DNA from: an uncultured Candidatus Actinomarina sp.
GTDB lineage: Bacteria; Actinomycetota; Acidimicrobiia; Actinomarinales; Actinomarinaceae
Direction of reading: 5' to 3'
DNA: 64,000 bases
Assembly (NCBI GenBank): GCA_902604835.1
Contig: CACKZW010000004.1
Location: 1-64,000, forward strand
The notes below the pieces were generated by a model. The model was not told the origin of the DNA. It saw nothing but the letters and a program-made list of their open reading frames with translations, and did not search any database. The position numbers were made by a program, and so were the translations under genes. This document shows, in pieces, positions 9,713 through 22,351 of this stretch. Position 1 is the stretch's first letter; each line of letters starts with the position of its first letter.

Positions 9713-11152
9713 ATGAATAATTGGGAATACTCAGAATCAATTGAATCAGAAAAAATTGTCAATATTGAAAAAAAATATGGAAATTTTATAGACGGAAAAT
9801 TTGTCACTCCAAAATCAAAACAATATATCGATACTATCTCACCTTCAACAGAGAAAATTTTATCTTCTATTTCAATTGGAAATCAACAAGATGTTGATTA
9901 CGCAGTAGCTTCAGCAAAAGAAGGGCTGAAAAAGTGGAGTAAAACTAATCCTTCAGAAAGAGCAAAATATTTATTCAAACTTGCCAGATTGATTCAAGAA
10001 AGATCAAGAGAATTTGCTGTACTGGAAAGCTTAGATGGAGGTAAGCCTATAAAAGAATCAAGAGACTTTGATCTTCCACAAGTTGCTCAAAACTTTTTTT
10101 ACTATGCTGGATGGGCTGACAAGCTTGATATTTCCTGGGGTAACGAGCAATACAAACCTTATGGAGTTGTGGGACAAATTATCCCTTGGAACTTCCCACT
10201 TTTGATGTTGTCATGGAAAGTAGCTCCAGCTTTAGCAACTGGTAATACAGTTGTTTTAAAGCCAGCTGAGACAACACCTCTGACAGCTTTATTGTTTGCT
10301 GAATTATGCGAAGAAGTAGGTCTTCCAGATGGGGTATTTAATTTAGTAACTGGTGATGGGTCTACAGGATCACATCTTGTAAACCATAAAGATATTAAAA
10401 AAATTGCTTTTACTGGCTCTACTGGCGTAGGTAAATATATCCAAAAATCTTTGGCTGGTAGAGATGTTGGTTTGACTTTGGAACTTGGCGGAAAAGCAGC
10501 AAATATCGTATATAGTGATGCAGCTCTAGATGAAGCAGTCGAGGGAGTTGTTAACGGTATATTTTTTAATCAAGGACATGTTTGTTGTGCAGGAAGTAGA
10601 TTACTTGTTCAAGAGGATATTGAAGAAAAATTTATTAAAAAACTAGAAAAGAGAATGCAGACATTAAATGTTGGCAATCCATTAGATAAAAATACTGATG
10701 TGGGTGCTATAAATTCAAAAGATCAATTAGATAAGATTGAAAAATTGGTAAATGAAGGTGTTGCAGATGGTGGAGATTTATTCCAAATTGAATGTGAACT
10801 TCCTAAAAATGGATTTTGGTTTAAGCCAAGTTTATTTACAAGCGTTCAGGCAAATTATAAAATCGCAACTGAAGAGATATTTGGACCTGTTCTTACTACT
10901 TTAACTTTTAGAACTCCGGAAGAAGCTGTTGAGATTGCTAACAATACTGAATATGGTCTTTCTGCCGGTATTTGGACAGAAAAAGGTTCAAAAATATTAT
11001 GGACTGCTGATAGGCTCGAAGCAGGAGTAATTTGGGCAAATACATTTAACAAATTTGATCCAGCATCGCCTTTTGGTGGCTATAAAGAATCAGGCTTTGG
11101 TAGGGAAGGAGGAAGACATGGTCTTCTTTCATACTTAAAGGTATCATCATGA
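9713..11152 (+). CDS. Aldehyde dehydrogenase family protein with intact catalytic motifs
   Basis: PWNFPLLMLSWK, LELGGKAANIV, FNQGHVCCAGSR, EEIFGPVLT; directly after deoC. Confidence 0.92.
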   Translation: MNNWEYSESIESEKIVNIEKKYGNFIDGKFVTPKSKQYIDTISPSTEKILSSISIGNQQDVDYAVASAKEGLKKWSKTNPSERAKYLFKLARLIQERSREFAVLESLDGGKPIKESRDFDLPQVAQNFFYYAGWADKLDISWGNEQYKPYGVVGQIIPWNFPLLMLSWKVAPALATGNTVVLKPAETTPLTALLFAELCEEVGLPDGVFNLVTGDGSTGSHLVNHKDIKKIAFTGSTGVGKYIQKSLAGRDVGLTLELGGKAANIVYSDAALDEAVEGVVNGIFFNQGHVCCAGSRLLVQEDIEEKFIKKLEKRMQTLNVGNPLDKNTDVGAINSKDQLDKIEKLVNEGVADGGDLFQIECELPKNGFWFKPSLFTSVQANYKIATEEIFGPVLTTLTFRTPEEAVEIANNTEYGLSAGIWTEKGSKILWTADRLEAGVIWANTFNKFDPASPFGGYKESGFGREGGRHGLLSYLKVSS

Positions 11153-11976
11153 CAGACATAAAAAAAACGTATAAAAATTATGTTCATGGTAAATTCGTTA
11201 GATCCGAATCTGGAAAAGTTTATTCAATTGATTTAAAAGAGGAAAAATATGAGATTCCTTTAACTTCAAAAAAAGATTTAAGGGATGCGGTTACATCTTC
11301 TAAAGAAGGATTTAAAAATTGGAACCAATTAACAATGTACAATCGATCTCAAATTCTTTACAGATTATCAGAAATGATTGAGGGAAATAAAGATAGTTAT
11401 ATTTCTTTATTACAAGATCATGGATTATCTAAACTCGATTCAAAAAATGATATCAATAATGCAATAGATACAATCGTTTGGTATGCAGGTCTTGTTGATA
11501 AATGGGAGCAATTAACTGGTAATCTGAACCCTGTAGCAGGTGAATATTTCAACATTTCTCATCAGGAAGCTATTGGTGTTACATTTACGCTAAGTCCAAA
11601 TTCAATGTCACTAGATGAATTAGTAAAATCAATTCTTCCTGCACTAACTGTAGGGTGTTCTGTTATAAATTTTTCAGATGAAAATGCTGTCATTGCATTG
11701 AAGTTATCTGAGGACGTTAACAATTCTGACTTTCCATCAGGAAGCCTCAATCTCTTATCAGGTAAATTTGAAAATATTATTGAAGACGTTGGCGGTCATG
11801 TTGAGATTAAACATGCAGCAATTTATGAGGATATTTCAAAAAAATCAAAAGAGGTTCTTGGTCAAAAAGGATCGGAATCTGTAAAAAGGATTTCTCTAAT
11901 ACCTTCAACGAGTGGGTTAAGCTCAATCATTCCTTTTATTGAAACAAAAACAGTTTGGCACCCTAAAGGTAAATAA
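11149..11976 (+). CDS. Truncated aldehyde dehydrogenase-like protein lacking the catalytic domain (pseudoenzyme-like)
   Basis: 275 aa aligning by eye to the N-terminal ALDH fold (YVHGKFV, NRSQILYRLSEMIE, WYAGLVDKW); no catalytic Cys motif; overlaps the upstream ALDH by 4 nt. Confidence 0.75.
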   Translation: MTDIKKTYKNYVHGKFVRSESGKVYSIDLKEEKYEIPLTSKKDLRDAVTSSKEGFKNWNQLTMYNRSQILYRLSEMIEGNKDSYISLLQDHGLSKLDSKNDINNAIDTIVWYAGLVDKWEQLTGNLNPVAGEYFNISHQEAIGVTFTLSPNSMSLDELVKSILPALTVGCSVINFSDENAVIALKLSEDVNNSDFPSGSLNLLSGKFENIIEDVGGHVEIKHAAIYEDISKKSKEVLGQKGSESVKRISLIPSTSGLSSIIPFIETKTVWHPKGK

Positions 11977-12026
11977 ACTGTCTTACCCTCAATGTACTAT
12001 TTTATTATTACTCATTAACCCTGTTT

Positions 12027-12053
12027 AAGCTGTCTTGCCTGTCAAGACAGCTT
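12027..12053. terminator. Perfect 11-bp hairpin downstream of the deoC-ALDH cluster
   Basis: AAGCTGTCTTG-CCTGT-CAAGACAGCTT; no strong T tract, so terminator function is uncertain. Confidence 0.55.
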
Positions 12054-12077
12054 ATTCATATAAGTTGTTATTATTAC

Positions 12078-12503
12078 ATGATGATCGAAGAGAACCTCGA
12101 AGATACTTTAGAAAATGAAGGAATGCCAGTACCAAATGTATGGGTTGAGCTTGAAGGTGAGTTTTTAGATTTTGATAAAGATAATGCAACATTGAAATGT
12201 AAATTTCCTGTTCGTGAAAGATACTTCAATCCTTTACCAACAACACTTGGAGGAATTATTGATTCTTGGATAGATATTACGATGGGTCCTCTAACTGTTT
12301 TACTTGGTCAGAAAGCAGTTAATAAGAATTTCTCAATAAAATATTTAAAACCTGTTGGACCATCTGTGGAATATGTCACTGCAGTCGCATGGAGAGAGAG
12401 TATTGATGGCCGAAATAGTCTATATAAGGGAGAACTTTATTTAGATAATGGTGACCTGGCTGCTGTTGCTGAATCAGAATTTGTAGAAATAAGAAAATCT
12501 TAG
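12078..12503 (+). CDS. PaaI-like hotdog-fold thioesterase family protein
   Basis: NPLPTTLGGIIDSWIDITMGPLT and NKNFSIKYLKPVG patterns typical of PaaI-type hotdog proteins. Confidence 0.65.
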   Translation: MMIEENLEDTLENEGMPVPNVWVELEGEFLDFDKDNATLKCKFPVRERYFNPLPTTLGGIIDSWIDITMGPLTVLLGQKAVNKNFSIKYLKPVGPSVEYVTAVAWRESIDGRNSLYKGELYLDNGDLAAVAESEFVEIRKS

Positions 12504-13348
12504 GTTCTCGAATACAGAAAAGCAGAAGATAATATTACACCCATTCCTACAAACTGAATTGAGTTAGTTATCTCATTTAAAAACTGAAAACCAAAGAAAA
12601 TAGAAAAAATTGGAATCATATACACAATAAATGAACTAGATATTCTGCCGACGCTCTCTAACAATTTATAATATGTCAGAAATGCGATACCAGTACCACC
12701 AATTCCCAATATGAGCATTGGGATCAATGAAACTTCAACAGTTGGTATCTTAAATGATGCAGTTGATCCAAGCATTATAAGTGAGAGAAGTAGCGCATAT
12801 CTTATTACAATTTTTATAACAATTAATGAATCATATTTTTTTATTAATGGCTCAACCATATTTACTGCAATTCCATATGATATTGAGGCAATCAATGCGT
12901 AAAGAAAACCAATATCAAAAGATATATCACTAACGCCTTCGCTTAAAGAAATCAGCCCTACCCCAATAAAACCAGTAAATATATATAGTATTTGGATTTT
13001 TGTTACTTTTAATTTGTAAAACACAACGGCAATAAAAGCAACAAAAATTGGAGTTGAACCATTAATTAATCCAGCTAATGAAGATGTTATGGTTTGTTCA
13101 GCAATGCCAAACATATAGAAAGGAAGAGCCATCCAAAAAAATGAAATTATAAAAATTTTTATATGGTCTGCTTTTACTATATTTTCTTTGGCCCTAACAA
13201 ATATATTTATAAATAAAGCTCCAATTAAAATTCTGTAGATAGCTATATCTGATGGATTAAGTTCTTCTAGTGAATACTTAATCATTAAAAATGATGATCC
13301 CCAAATTGAAGATGTCACAAGAGCTAATAAAAAATTTTTAAAATTCAC
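12500..13348 (-). CDS. EamA/DMT-superfamily transporter
   Basis: 282 aa, about 10 TM segments; SSIWGSSFLMIKYSLEELNPSDIAIYR; GTG start. Confidence 0.87.
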   Translation of the reverse strand: MNFKNFLLALVTSSIWGSSFLMIKYSLEELNPSDIAIYRILIGALFINIFVRAKENIVKADHIKIFIISFFWMALPFYMFGIAEQTITSSLAGLINGSTPIFVAFIAVVFYKLKVTKIQILYIFTGFIGVGLISLSEGVSDISFDIGFLYALIASISYGIAVNMVEPLIKKYDSLIVIKIVIRYALLLSLIMLGSTASFKIPTVEVSLIPMLILGIGGTGIAFLTYYKLLESVGRISSSFIVYMIPIFSIFFGFQFLNEITNSIQFVGMGVILSSAFLYSRT

Positions 13349-13367
13349 AAGCTTTGAAGCTTAACAT
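13338..13367 (-). other. Candidate short uORF MLSFKACEF overlapping the EamA start codon
   Basis: ATG at 13367 with AAGGAA a few nt upstream; stop lies just past the GTG start of the EamA gene in another frame. Confidence 0.35.
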
Positions 13368-13382
13368 AGATTCCTTATTAGT

Positions 13383-13450
13383 TTGGAGCCACCCCCAACA
13401 GGGTAGTTGAATAGTGTCAGTGGTTCAGACTTACACAAAAGCGGCTCCAA
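13383..13450 (-). ncRNA. Candidate structured leader RNA upstream of the EamA transporter
   Basis: 68-nt element closed by a perfect 8-bp stem TTGGAGCC/GGCTCCAA; internal alternative hairpin on the minus strand (CTACCC-TGTTGG-GGGTGG) competes with the closing stem. Confidence 0.4.
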
Positions 13451-13473
13451 TGTAAGTTTAGATGATAGATATT

Positions 13474-14139
13474 TTAGATTATTTGATCAGTGACAATTTC
13501 TATATTATTTGAAAACTTTTTTAGAGTATTAATTGGTAAATCATTATCAGCATTCACAGATTTAAGAATATCGTTCTTGTTTTCTCCAGTTGCCAAAACA
13601 AAAATTTTATCTATTTTTCCAAGCAATTTAAACGTCGCAGTTACTCTCCATTTTGTTTTTATATTTACTTCATTAGCTACATAAAGTGATTCTTTGTCCA
13701 TTGTTGCTTCTGAATTAGGAAACAAAGAAGCAATGTGACCATCTTGACCTAATCCAAGAATTGCAACATTGAAATTACTTATCATGTCTTTAATTTTTTT
13801 TTCATAAATTTCTGCATCCAATTGTGGGCTATCACCCCTGTAGTCGAACTTTAAAACTTCTGCTTCCGTTTGTTCAAAGTAGTTATTTATTAAATTCTGG
13901 TTTGATAATTCATCACTAGCATCTACCCACCTATCATCGACCGTCCAAATAATTGTTTGAGATAAGTTATTAAAAGTTTTTGACATTATTGAATATGCAA
14001 ATCGTGGAGTTTCACCGCCAGACAATCCAAGAGAAAATGCGCCGTCAGAATTTTCAATTAGATCTTTAATTTGATTTACAACATATATTGAAGCACTTTC
14101 GTGATTATTTTCTGAATGAATATTTATATCTCGAGCCAT
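13474..14139 (-). CDS. pgl: 6-phosphogluconolactonase
   Basis: FSLGLSGGETPR, WTVDDRWVD, LGLGQDGHIASLFP motifs. Confidence 0.92.
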   Translation of the reverse strand: MARDINIHSENNHESASIYVVNQIKDLIENSDGAFSLGLSGGETPRFAYSIMSKTFNNLSQTIIWTVDDRWVDASDELSNQNLINNYFEQTEAEVLKFDYRGDSPQLDAEIYEKKIKDMISNFNVAILGLGQDGHIASLFPNSEATMDKESLYVANEVNIKTKWRVTATFKLLGKIDKIFVLATGENKNDILKSVNADNDLPINTLKKFSNNIEIVTDQII

Positions 14140-14176
14140 AAAAAAATTGTTACACTTTAAACTTCAAGTAATATCA

Positions 14177-15445
14177 ATGATAGTGGAAAAACATATATCA
14201 ATAGAAGGTAACCATAAATTAAGTGGTGAAATAACAGTAAAAGGTGCAAAAAATGCTGTTTTAAAAGAAATGATTCTTCCAATTCTTTGCGAAGGTGATT
14301 ATGTCATTAAGAATGTCCCTTTGATTGCTGATGTATCTTACATGCAAGAAGTTCTAAATGTACTTGGTATTAAATCAGAATTTTCAAATAATAATTTATC
14401 AATTTCCTCTCCATCACAAATCGGGATAGAAGCCCCATATGAAATAGTCCAAAAAATGCGAGCATCAATAATCATCCTTGGCCCATTATTAGCTAGAGAA
14501 GGAGAGGCAAGAATTGCTTTTCCTGGAGGGGACCAGCTTGGACCTAGACCTGTCCAAATGCATTTAGATGCTTTAGAAAAAATGGGAGCAAAGTTTGAAC
14601 TTGATCATGGTGTCCTAATTGGAAGAACGGAAGGGCTTAAAGGTGTTGAGGTCAATCTTCCTTATGCCTCCGTAGGTGCAACTGAGAACACTTTATTAGC
14701 TGCAGTATTAGCTGAAGGAAAGACTGTAATTGAAAATGCAGCAAGAGAACCTGAAATAGTAGATATTGTCAATATGCTAAAAAAAATGGGAGCAAATATT
14801 TCAGGTGAGGGGACTAGTGAAATAATAATTGAAGGAGTTAAGAAATTAAATCCTACAGATCACGAAGTAATCGGAGACAGAGTTGCAGCGGGTACATTTT
14901 TAGCAACTATTTTTTCTACTAAAGGTTCTGGAAAAGTAAATGGTGTAAATCCAGAACACTTGCCAATGGAATTAAAAAAGTTCCAAGAGATGGGAGCAAT
15001 AGTTGAATTTGAAGAATCTTCAATTTCAATTGAGTACCAAGATGTAATTAATTCTATAGAAATCGCTACTCTACCTTTTCCAGGTGTTGCAACAGATTTG
15101 CAACCTATTTTTGGCTCGGCGTTGCTTATGGCAGAAGGTACATCGATTCTTACTGAAAATGTTTATGATCAAAGGTTTCAATGGATACCAGAAGTTCAAA
15201 GAATGGGTGCTAATATTCAAACAGGTTGGCAGCATGCAATGGTAAAAGGAGTAGATAATCTATCTGGAGCTCCTGTACAGGCTACAGATATCAGGACAGG
15301 TGCAAGTCTTATTGTTGCTGCATTACAAGCTGACGGAGTATCTTCCATAAGCGGTGTTGACCACATAAATAGGGGCTATGAGGATATAGTGGATTCTTTG
15401 AGTTTATTAGGATCAACAATTGAATATAATGATTTACATGGATGA
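14177..15445 (+). CDS. murA: UDP-N-acetylglucosamine 1-carboxyvinyltransferase (ORF track extends upstream to 14147)
   Basis: LSGEITVKGAKNAVLKEMILPIL, FPGGDQLGPRPVQMHLDALEKMGA, DIRTGASLIVAAL; Asp at the catalytic Cys position. Confidence 0.94.
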   Translation: MIVEKHISIEGNHKLSGEITVKGAKNAVLKEMILPILCEGDYVIKNVPLIADVSYMQEVLNVLGIKSEFSNNNLSISSPSQIGIEAPYEIVQKMRASIIILGPLLAREGEARIAFPGGDQLGPRPVQMHLDALEKMGAKFELDHGVLIGRTEGLKGVEVNLPYASVGATENTLLAAVLAEGKTVIENAAREPEIVDIVNMLKKMGANISGEGTSEIIIEGVKKLNPTDHEVIGDRVAAGTFLATIFSTKGSGKVNGVNPEHLPMELKKFQEMGAIVEFEESSISIEYQDVINSIEIATLPFPGVATDLQPIFGSALLMAEGTSILTENVYDQRFQWIPEVQRMGANIQTGWQHAMVKGVDNLSGAPVQATDIRTGASLIVAALQADGVSSISGVDHINRGYEDIVDSLSLLGSTIEYNDLHG

Positions 15446-15716
15446 TAAAGGTATAAATTTTCCAACATTCAAAGAAAGACCTGAAAAGGTTGATATTGAT
15501 CTAGATATCTTGAATGACACTATTGAATACATAAGGCCTGCAGTTCAGGCTGACGGTGGCGATATAAAGTTAGCTTCTGTTGAAGATGGTGTTGTAAATA
15601 TAGAGATGCTTGGTGCATGTCAAGGATGCCCCCTCTCCATAGCTACTTTAAAAAGTGGAATCGAAAGAATAATCATTGATAAAGTTCCAGGTGTTGAACA
15701 AGTTATTGCAACTTAA
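15438..15716 (+). CDS. NifU C-terminal domain (Nfu-type) Fe-S cluster protein
   Basis: IRPAVQADGGDIKLASVEDGVVNIEMLGACQGCPLS with CxxC; overlaps the murA end. Confidence 0.9.
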   Translation: MDDKGINFPTFKERPEKVDIDLDILNDTIEYIRPAVQADGGDIKLASVEDGVVNIEMLGACQGCPLSIATLKSGIERIIIDKVPGVEQVIAT

Positions 15717-15721
15717 GTTAT

Positions 15722-16342
15722 TTATCCAAATGGTATTCGACTATAAAAGTTAACTCCAATTAATTGATTGTTAACAACTAATGGTTCTATTTCATACTCA
15801 ATTTCATTTTTAATAGTTACACCTCCATAGTCAGAAGGAATATCAACATCTTCATAAAGACCAATATCCGTCAAAATGATTTCTCTTTCATCCTTGTTAA
15901 GAGAGTCATCAGAAATGCTTATTATCATTAAGAAAAATAATTTTGTTTGTTGTGATGTAATTTCATTCGTACTTGTTGGTGCAAAAAATTCAATTGATCT
16001 TACTGAGTTATTATCCACGTTTAAATTTAGAACAAAAATATTTTCTTTTGCAGTTGATTTTCCAAATTGATAAACAAGTGTAAGTTCTGCTTCACTAGCC
16101 CAATTGACACCATCTGGATTTATTGAAAAGAACAAAATAGTTTCCTCATCATTTGAAATTGAATTGATTAATTTATTCCAATTTGAAACAAATTCTTCAG
16201 GAGTATTCCCAATCCCTTTAGACCAGGTTATTTCTTCATTTATAGTTATCGAGGTGTTTGATTGTGTTTCTTCTATGTTTTCATCATTTGAGCAAGCTAT
16301 AAAACAAATGCTTATGATTATAAAGAAAAGTACCTTTCTCAT
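15722..16342 (-). CDS. Hypothetical lipoprotein
   Basis: Signal peptide with lipobox-like FIACS; no recognised domain. Confidence 0.6.
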   Translation of the reverse strand: MRKVLFFIIISICFIACSNDENIEETQSNTSITINEEITWSKGIGNTPEEFVSNWNKLINSISNDEETILFFSINPDGVNWASEAELTLVYQFGKSTAKENIFVLNLNVDNNSVRSIEFFAPTSTNEITSQQTKLFFLMIISISDDSLNKDEREIILTDIGLYEDVDIPSDYGGVTIKNEIEYEIEPLVVNNQLIGVNFYSRIPFG

Positions 16343-16779
16343 TTTTCAATTTCCTTTTTCAAGTTTTTAAGGTTTTCTTTCCAAATTAAATTAAAAATTG
16401 GCTTTCCAAAAAATTCTCCTATTGGTCCTCCAAGATAAAAAGGAAATACCAAAGTTTCGGCCCAAGAAAATTTTGTGGATGTATCGCTAATTTTTGTAAA
16501 TTGCATTTCGCCTTTTCCTTTCACTATTCCTACATGATCAACACCGATAGCACTTTTATCTTCCCATTTGGTAAAGGTCATGTAATCATATAATTTTATA
16601 GGCCCAATTTTTGTAAGAACTTTTATTTTTGTACCTACGCCAGTTCTAGAATTGGTTTGAAAGTCGATATTTACAGCGTCTTTCATCCAATTTGAATGGT
16701 TTTCAATTTTTGAAACTTCATCCCATACCTCATCTAATGGGGCATTTATGATCGTCTCTACAGTAATTGTTTTACTCAT
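16339..16779 (-). CDS. SRPBCC (polyketide cyclase/START-like) family protein
   Basis: TVETIINAPLDEVWDEVSKIENHSNWMKDAV and C-terminal pattern. Confidence 0.75.
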   Translation of the reverse strand: MSKTITVETIINAPLDEVWDEVSKIENHSNWMKDAVNIDFQTNSRTGVGTKIKVLTKIGPIKLYDYMTFTKWEDKSAIGVDHVGIVKGKGEMQFTKISDTSTKFSWAETLVFPFYLGGPIGEFFGKPIFNLIWKENLKNLKKEIEK

Positions 16780-16821
16780 TGTGTGTTTTACAATAATAGT
16801 TCCTCACTAAAATAATTGAGT

Positions 16822-17963
16822 ATGAAAAATAAAGACTATTTATATTTGGACCATGCAGCATCTACTCCGATGCGTAAAGCAGCTATTACAGAATATGTAA
16901 ATGCAGAGAGCTTTGGTTTTGCTAATTCTTCAGGAGGTCACAAATTATCCCGAGATTCAAAAAATTTATTGGAGGATTCAAGAGAAAAAATTGCTTCGTT
17001 ACTAGATGTTGCACCTGGTGAAATTATATTCACAAGTGGCGGAACAGAAGCTGATAATTGGACAATAAAATCGTTATTTACTTCTACTAAACTTGATGAG
17101 AACCTTGTGACTTCAAATATTGAACATGAGGCGGTGCTTGCATCAGCAGAATGGGTTTCATCACTCGGTCATAAAGTAAATTATGCAAAATCAAATAATG
17201 AAGGATTGGTCGAAGAAGATGAGTTCTTAGATCATGTAAATGAGAAAACAATTGTTGCATCGTTAATGTGGGGAAATAATGAAACGGGAGTAATCCAGCC
17301 AATAAGTCAAATATCTAAAGCTCTTAAATCAGCTAATGAATCAACATTATTTCATTCAGATGTTGTTCAAGGAATAATCTCAGAAAATATTAACTTTCAT
17401 AACTCTGGCATAGAAAGCGCAGCTATATCAGCTCACAAAATTGGAGGACCAAAAGGGGTCGGAGCAATGTTCATCAACAATAAATACAAATTGCCAAGTT
17501 TTTTTCATGGTGGTAAACAAGAGCTTGAGCGAAGGGCAGGTACAGTCGATGTTCCAGGTATAGCTTCTTTTGCTGCAGCTTTGGAGGAACAACAAAATAA
17601 ATTTGATGATGAAGTTGGAATGATGAAAGAAGAAAGAGAAATCTTTGAAGATAAATTAAAGAACTCATTAGAAGTTGTTATTGTTGGAGACTCCATTGAC
17701 AGGCTTCCTCATATAAGCAATATTCAATTTGCTGATATTAATTCTGAAGTACTTTTAATCGAACTTGACTTAAATGGGCTTGGTGTCTCAAGAGGATCCG
17801 CCTGTGCAAGTGGTGCTCAAAAACCTTCTCATGTTCTTGAGGCTATGAATGTAGATGAAAAATTTATAAATAATCATCTAAGGTTTAGCTTTGGTTGGTC
17901 AAATCAAAAAGGTGACGGTTCTAAGGCAGCAGATATTGTTATTAAAGCAGTTCAAGGTATGAA

Positions 17964-17967
<4 letters not shown>
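16822..17967 (+). CDS. iscS: Cysteine desulfurase (NifS/IscS family)
   Basis: YLDHAASTPMR, SGGTEADNW, HSDVVQGI, SAHKIGGPKGVG, SRGSACASG. Confidence 0.93.
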
Positions 17968-21500
<3,533 letters not shown>

Positions 21501-21538
21501 ACATTAAAATACTATCTAATAACTAAAAAGAGACCAAT

Positions 21539-22351
21539 ATGAATATCGAAAAATTTAAAAATAGAGTTGAAAATATAGACCTAGACAATATTACTCAAGA
21601 TGATGTTGATTTAATTAAGGAAATAATTCAAAAATTAGATAATGGTGAAATAAGAGTTGTTGAAAAAATTGATAATGAGTGGGTAGTTAATGAATGGGTC
21701 AAGAAATCAATTTCTTTTTACTTTTCCATCCAGAACTTAAAAGTAATCGAGTCTGGTGATGTAATCTACTTTGATAAACTCGAGCCCAAAAAAAATTATG
21801 AAAGTTTAAAAATTAGGGTTGTTCCTCCTGGGATTGTTAGATATGGAGCATTTTGTGAGCCCGGTGTTGTAGTCATGCCAGGTTTTGTAAATATAGGTGC
21901 TTATGTCAGTTCTGGAACAATGGTCGATACGTGGGCAACAGTTGGGTCGTGTGCTTATATAGGAAAAAATGTTCATTTATCAGGTGGTGTGGGTATTGGT
22001 GGTGTACTAGAACCTCCATCAGCTATGCCAGTAATCATTGAGGACGGAGCATTCATAGGTTCAAGAGCAATTATTGTTGAAGGGGTCAGAATTGGAAAAG
22101 GTGCAGTAATCGGTGCTAATGTTACTATCACATCTTCAACACCAATTATTGATGTATCGGGTGAAGAACCAATCGAATATAAAGGAGTAGTTCCAGAAAA
22201 TTCCGTTGTCATTCCTGGTACGAGACCAAAGACATTTCCGAGTGGTGAATATGATGTTCAATGTGCGTTAATAATTGGAAAAAGAAAAGAATCAACAAAT
22301 GAAAAGACTTCACTCAATGAAGCACTGAGGACATTTGGAGTAGACGTTTGA
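21539..22351 (+). CDS. dapD: 2,3,4,5-tetrahydropyridine-2,6-dicarboxylate N-succinyltransferase
   Basis: Left-handed beta-helix hexapeptides and VVPPGIVRYGAFCEPGVVVMPGFVNIGAYV...GTMVDTWATVGSCAYIG. Confidence 0.93.
   Translation: MNIEKFKNRVENIDLDNITQDDVDLIKEIIQKLDNGEIRVVEKIDNEWVVNEWVKKSISFYFSIQNLKVIESGDVIYFDKLEPKKNYESLKIRVVPPGIVRYGAFCEPGVVVMPGFVNIGAYVSSGTMVDTWATVGSCAYIGKNVHLSGGVGIGGVLEPPSAMPVIIEDGAFIGSRAIIVEGVRIGKGAVIGANVTITSSTPIIDVSGEEPIEYKGVVPENSVVIPGTRPKTFPSGEYDVQCALIIGKRKESTNEKTSLNEALRTFGVDV

Noticed and set aside
13383-13450. Interpretation as a tRNA or as SRP RNA
   Set aside because: No T-loop GTTCRANYC motif, no anticodon arm, and no SRP GGUCAGGNCCGGAAGGAAGCAGCC core.
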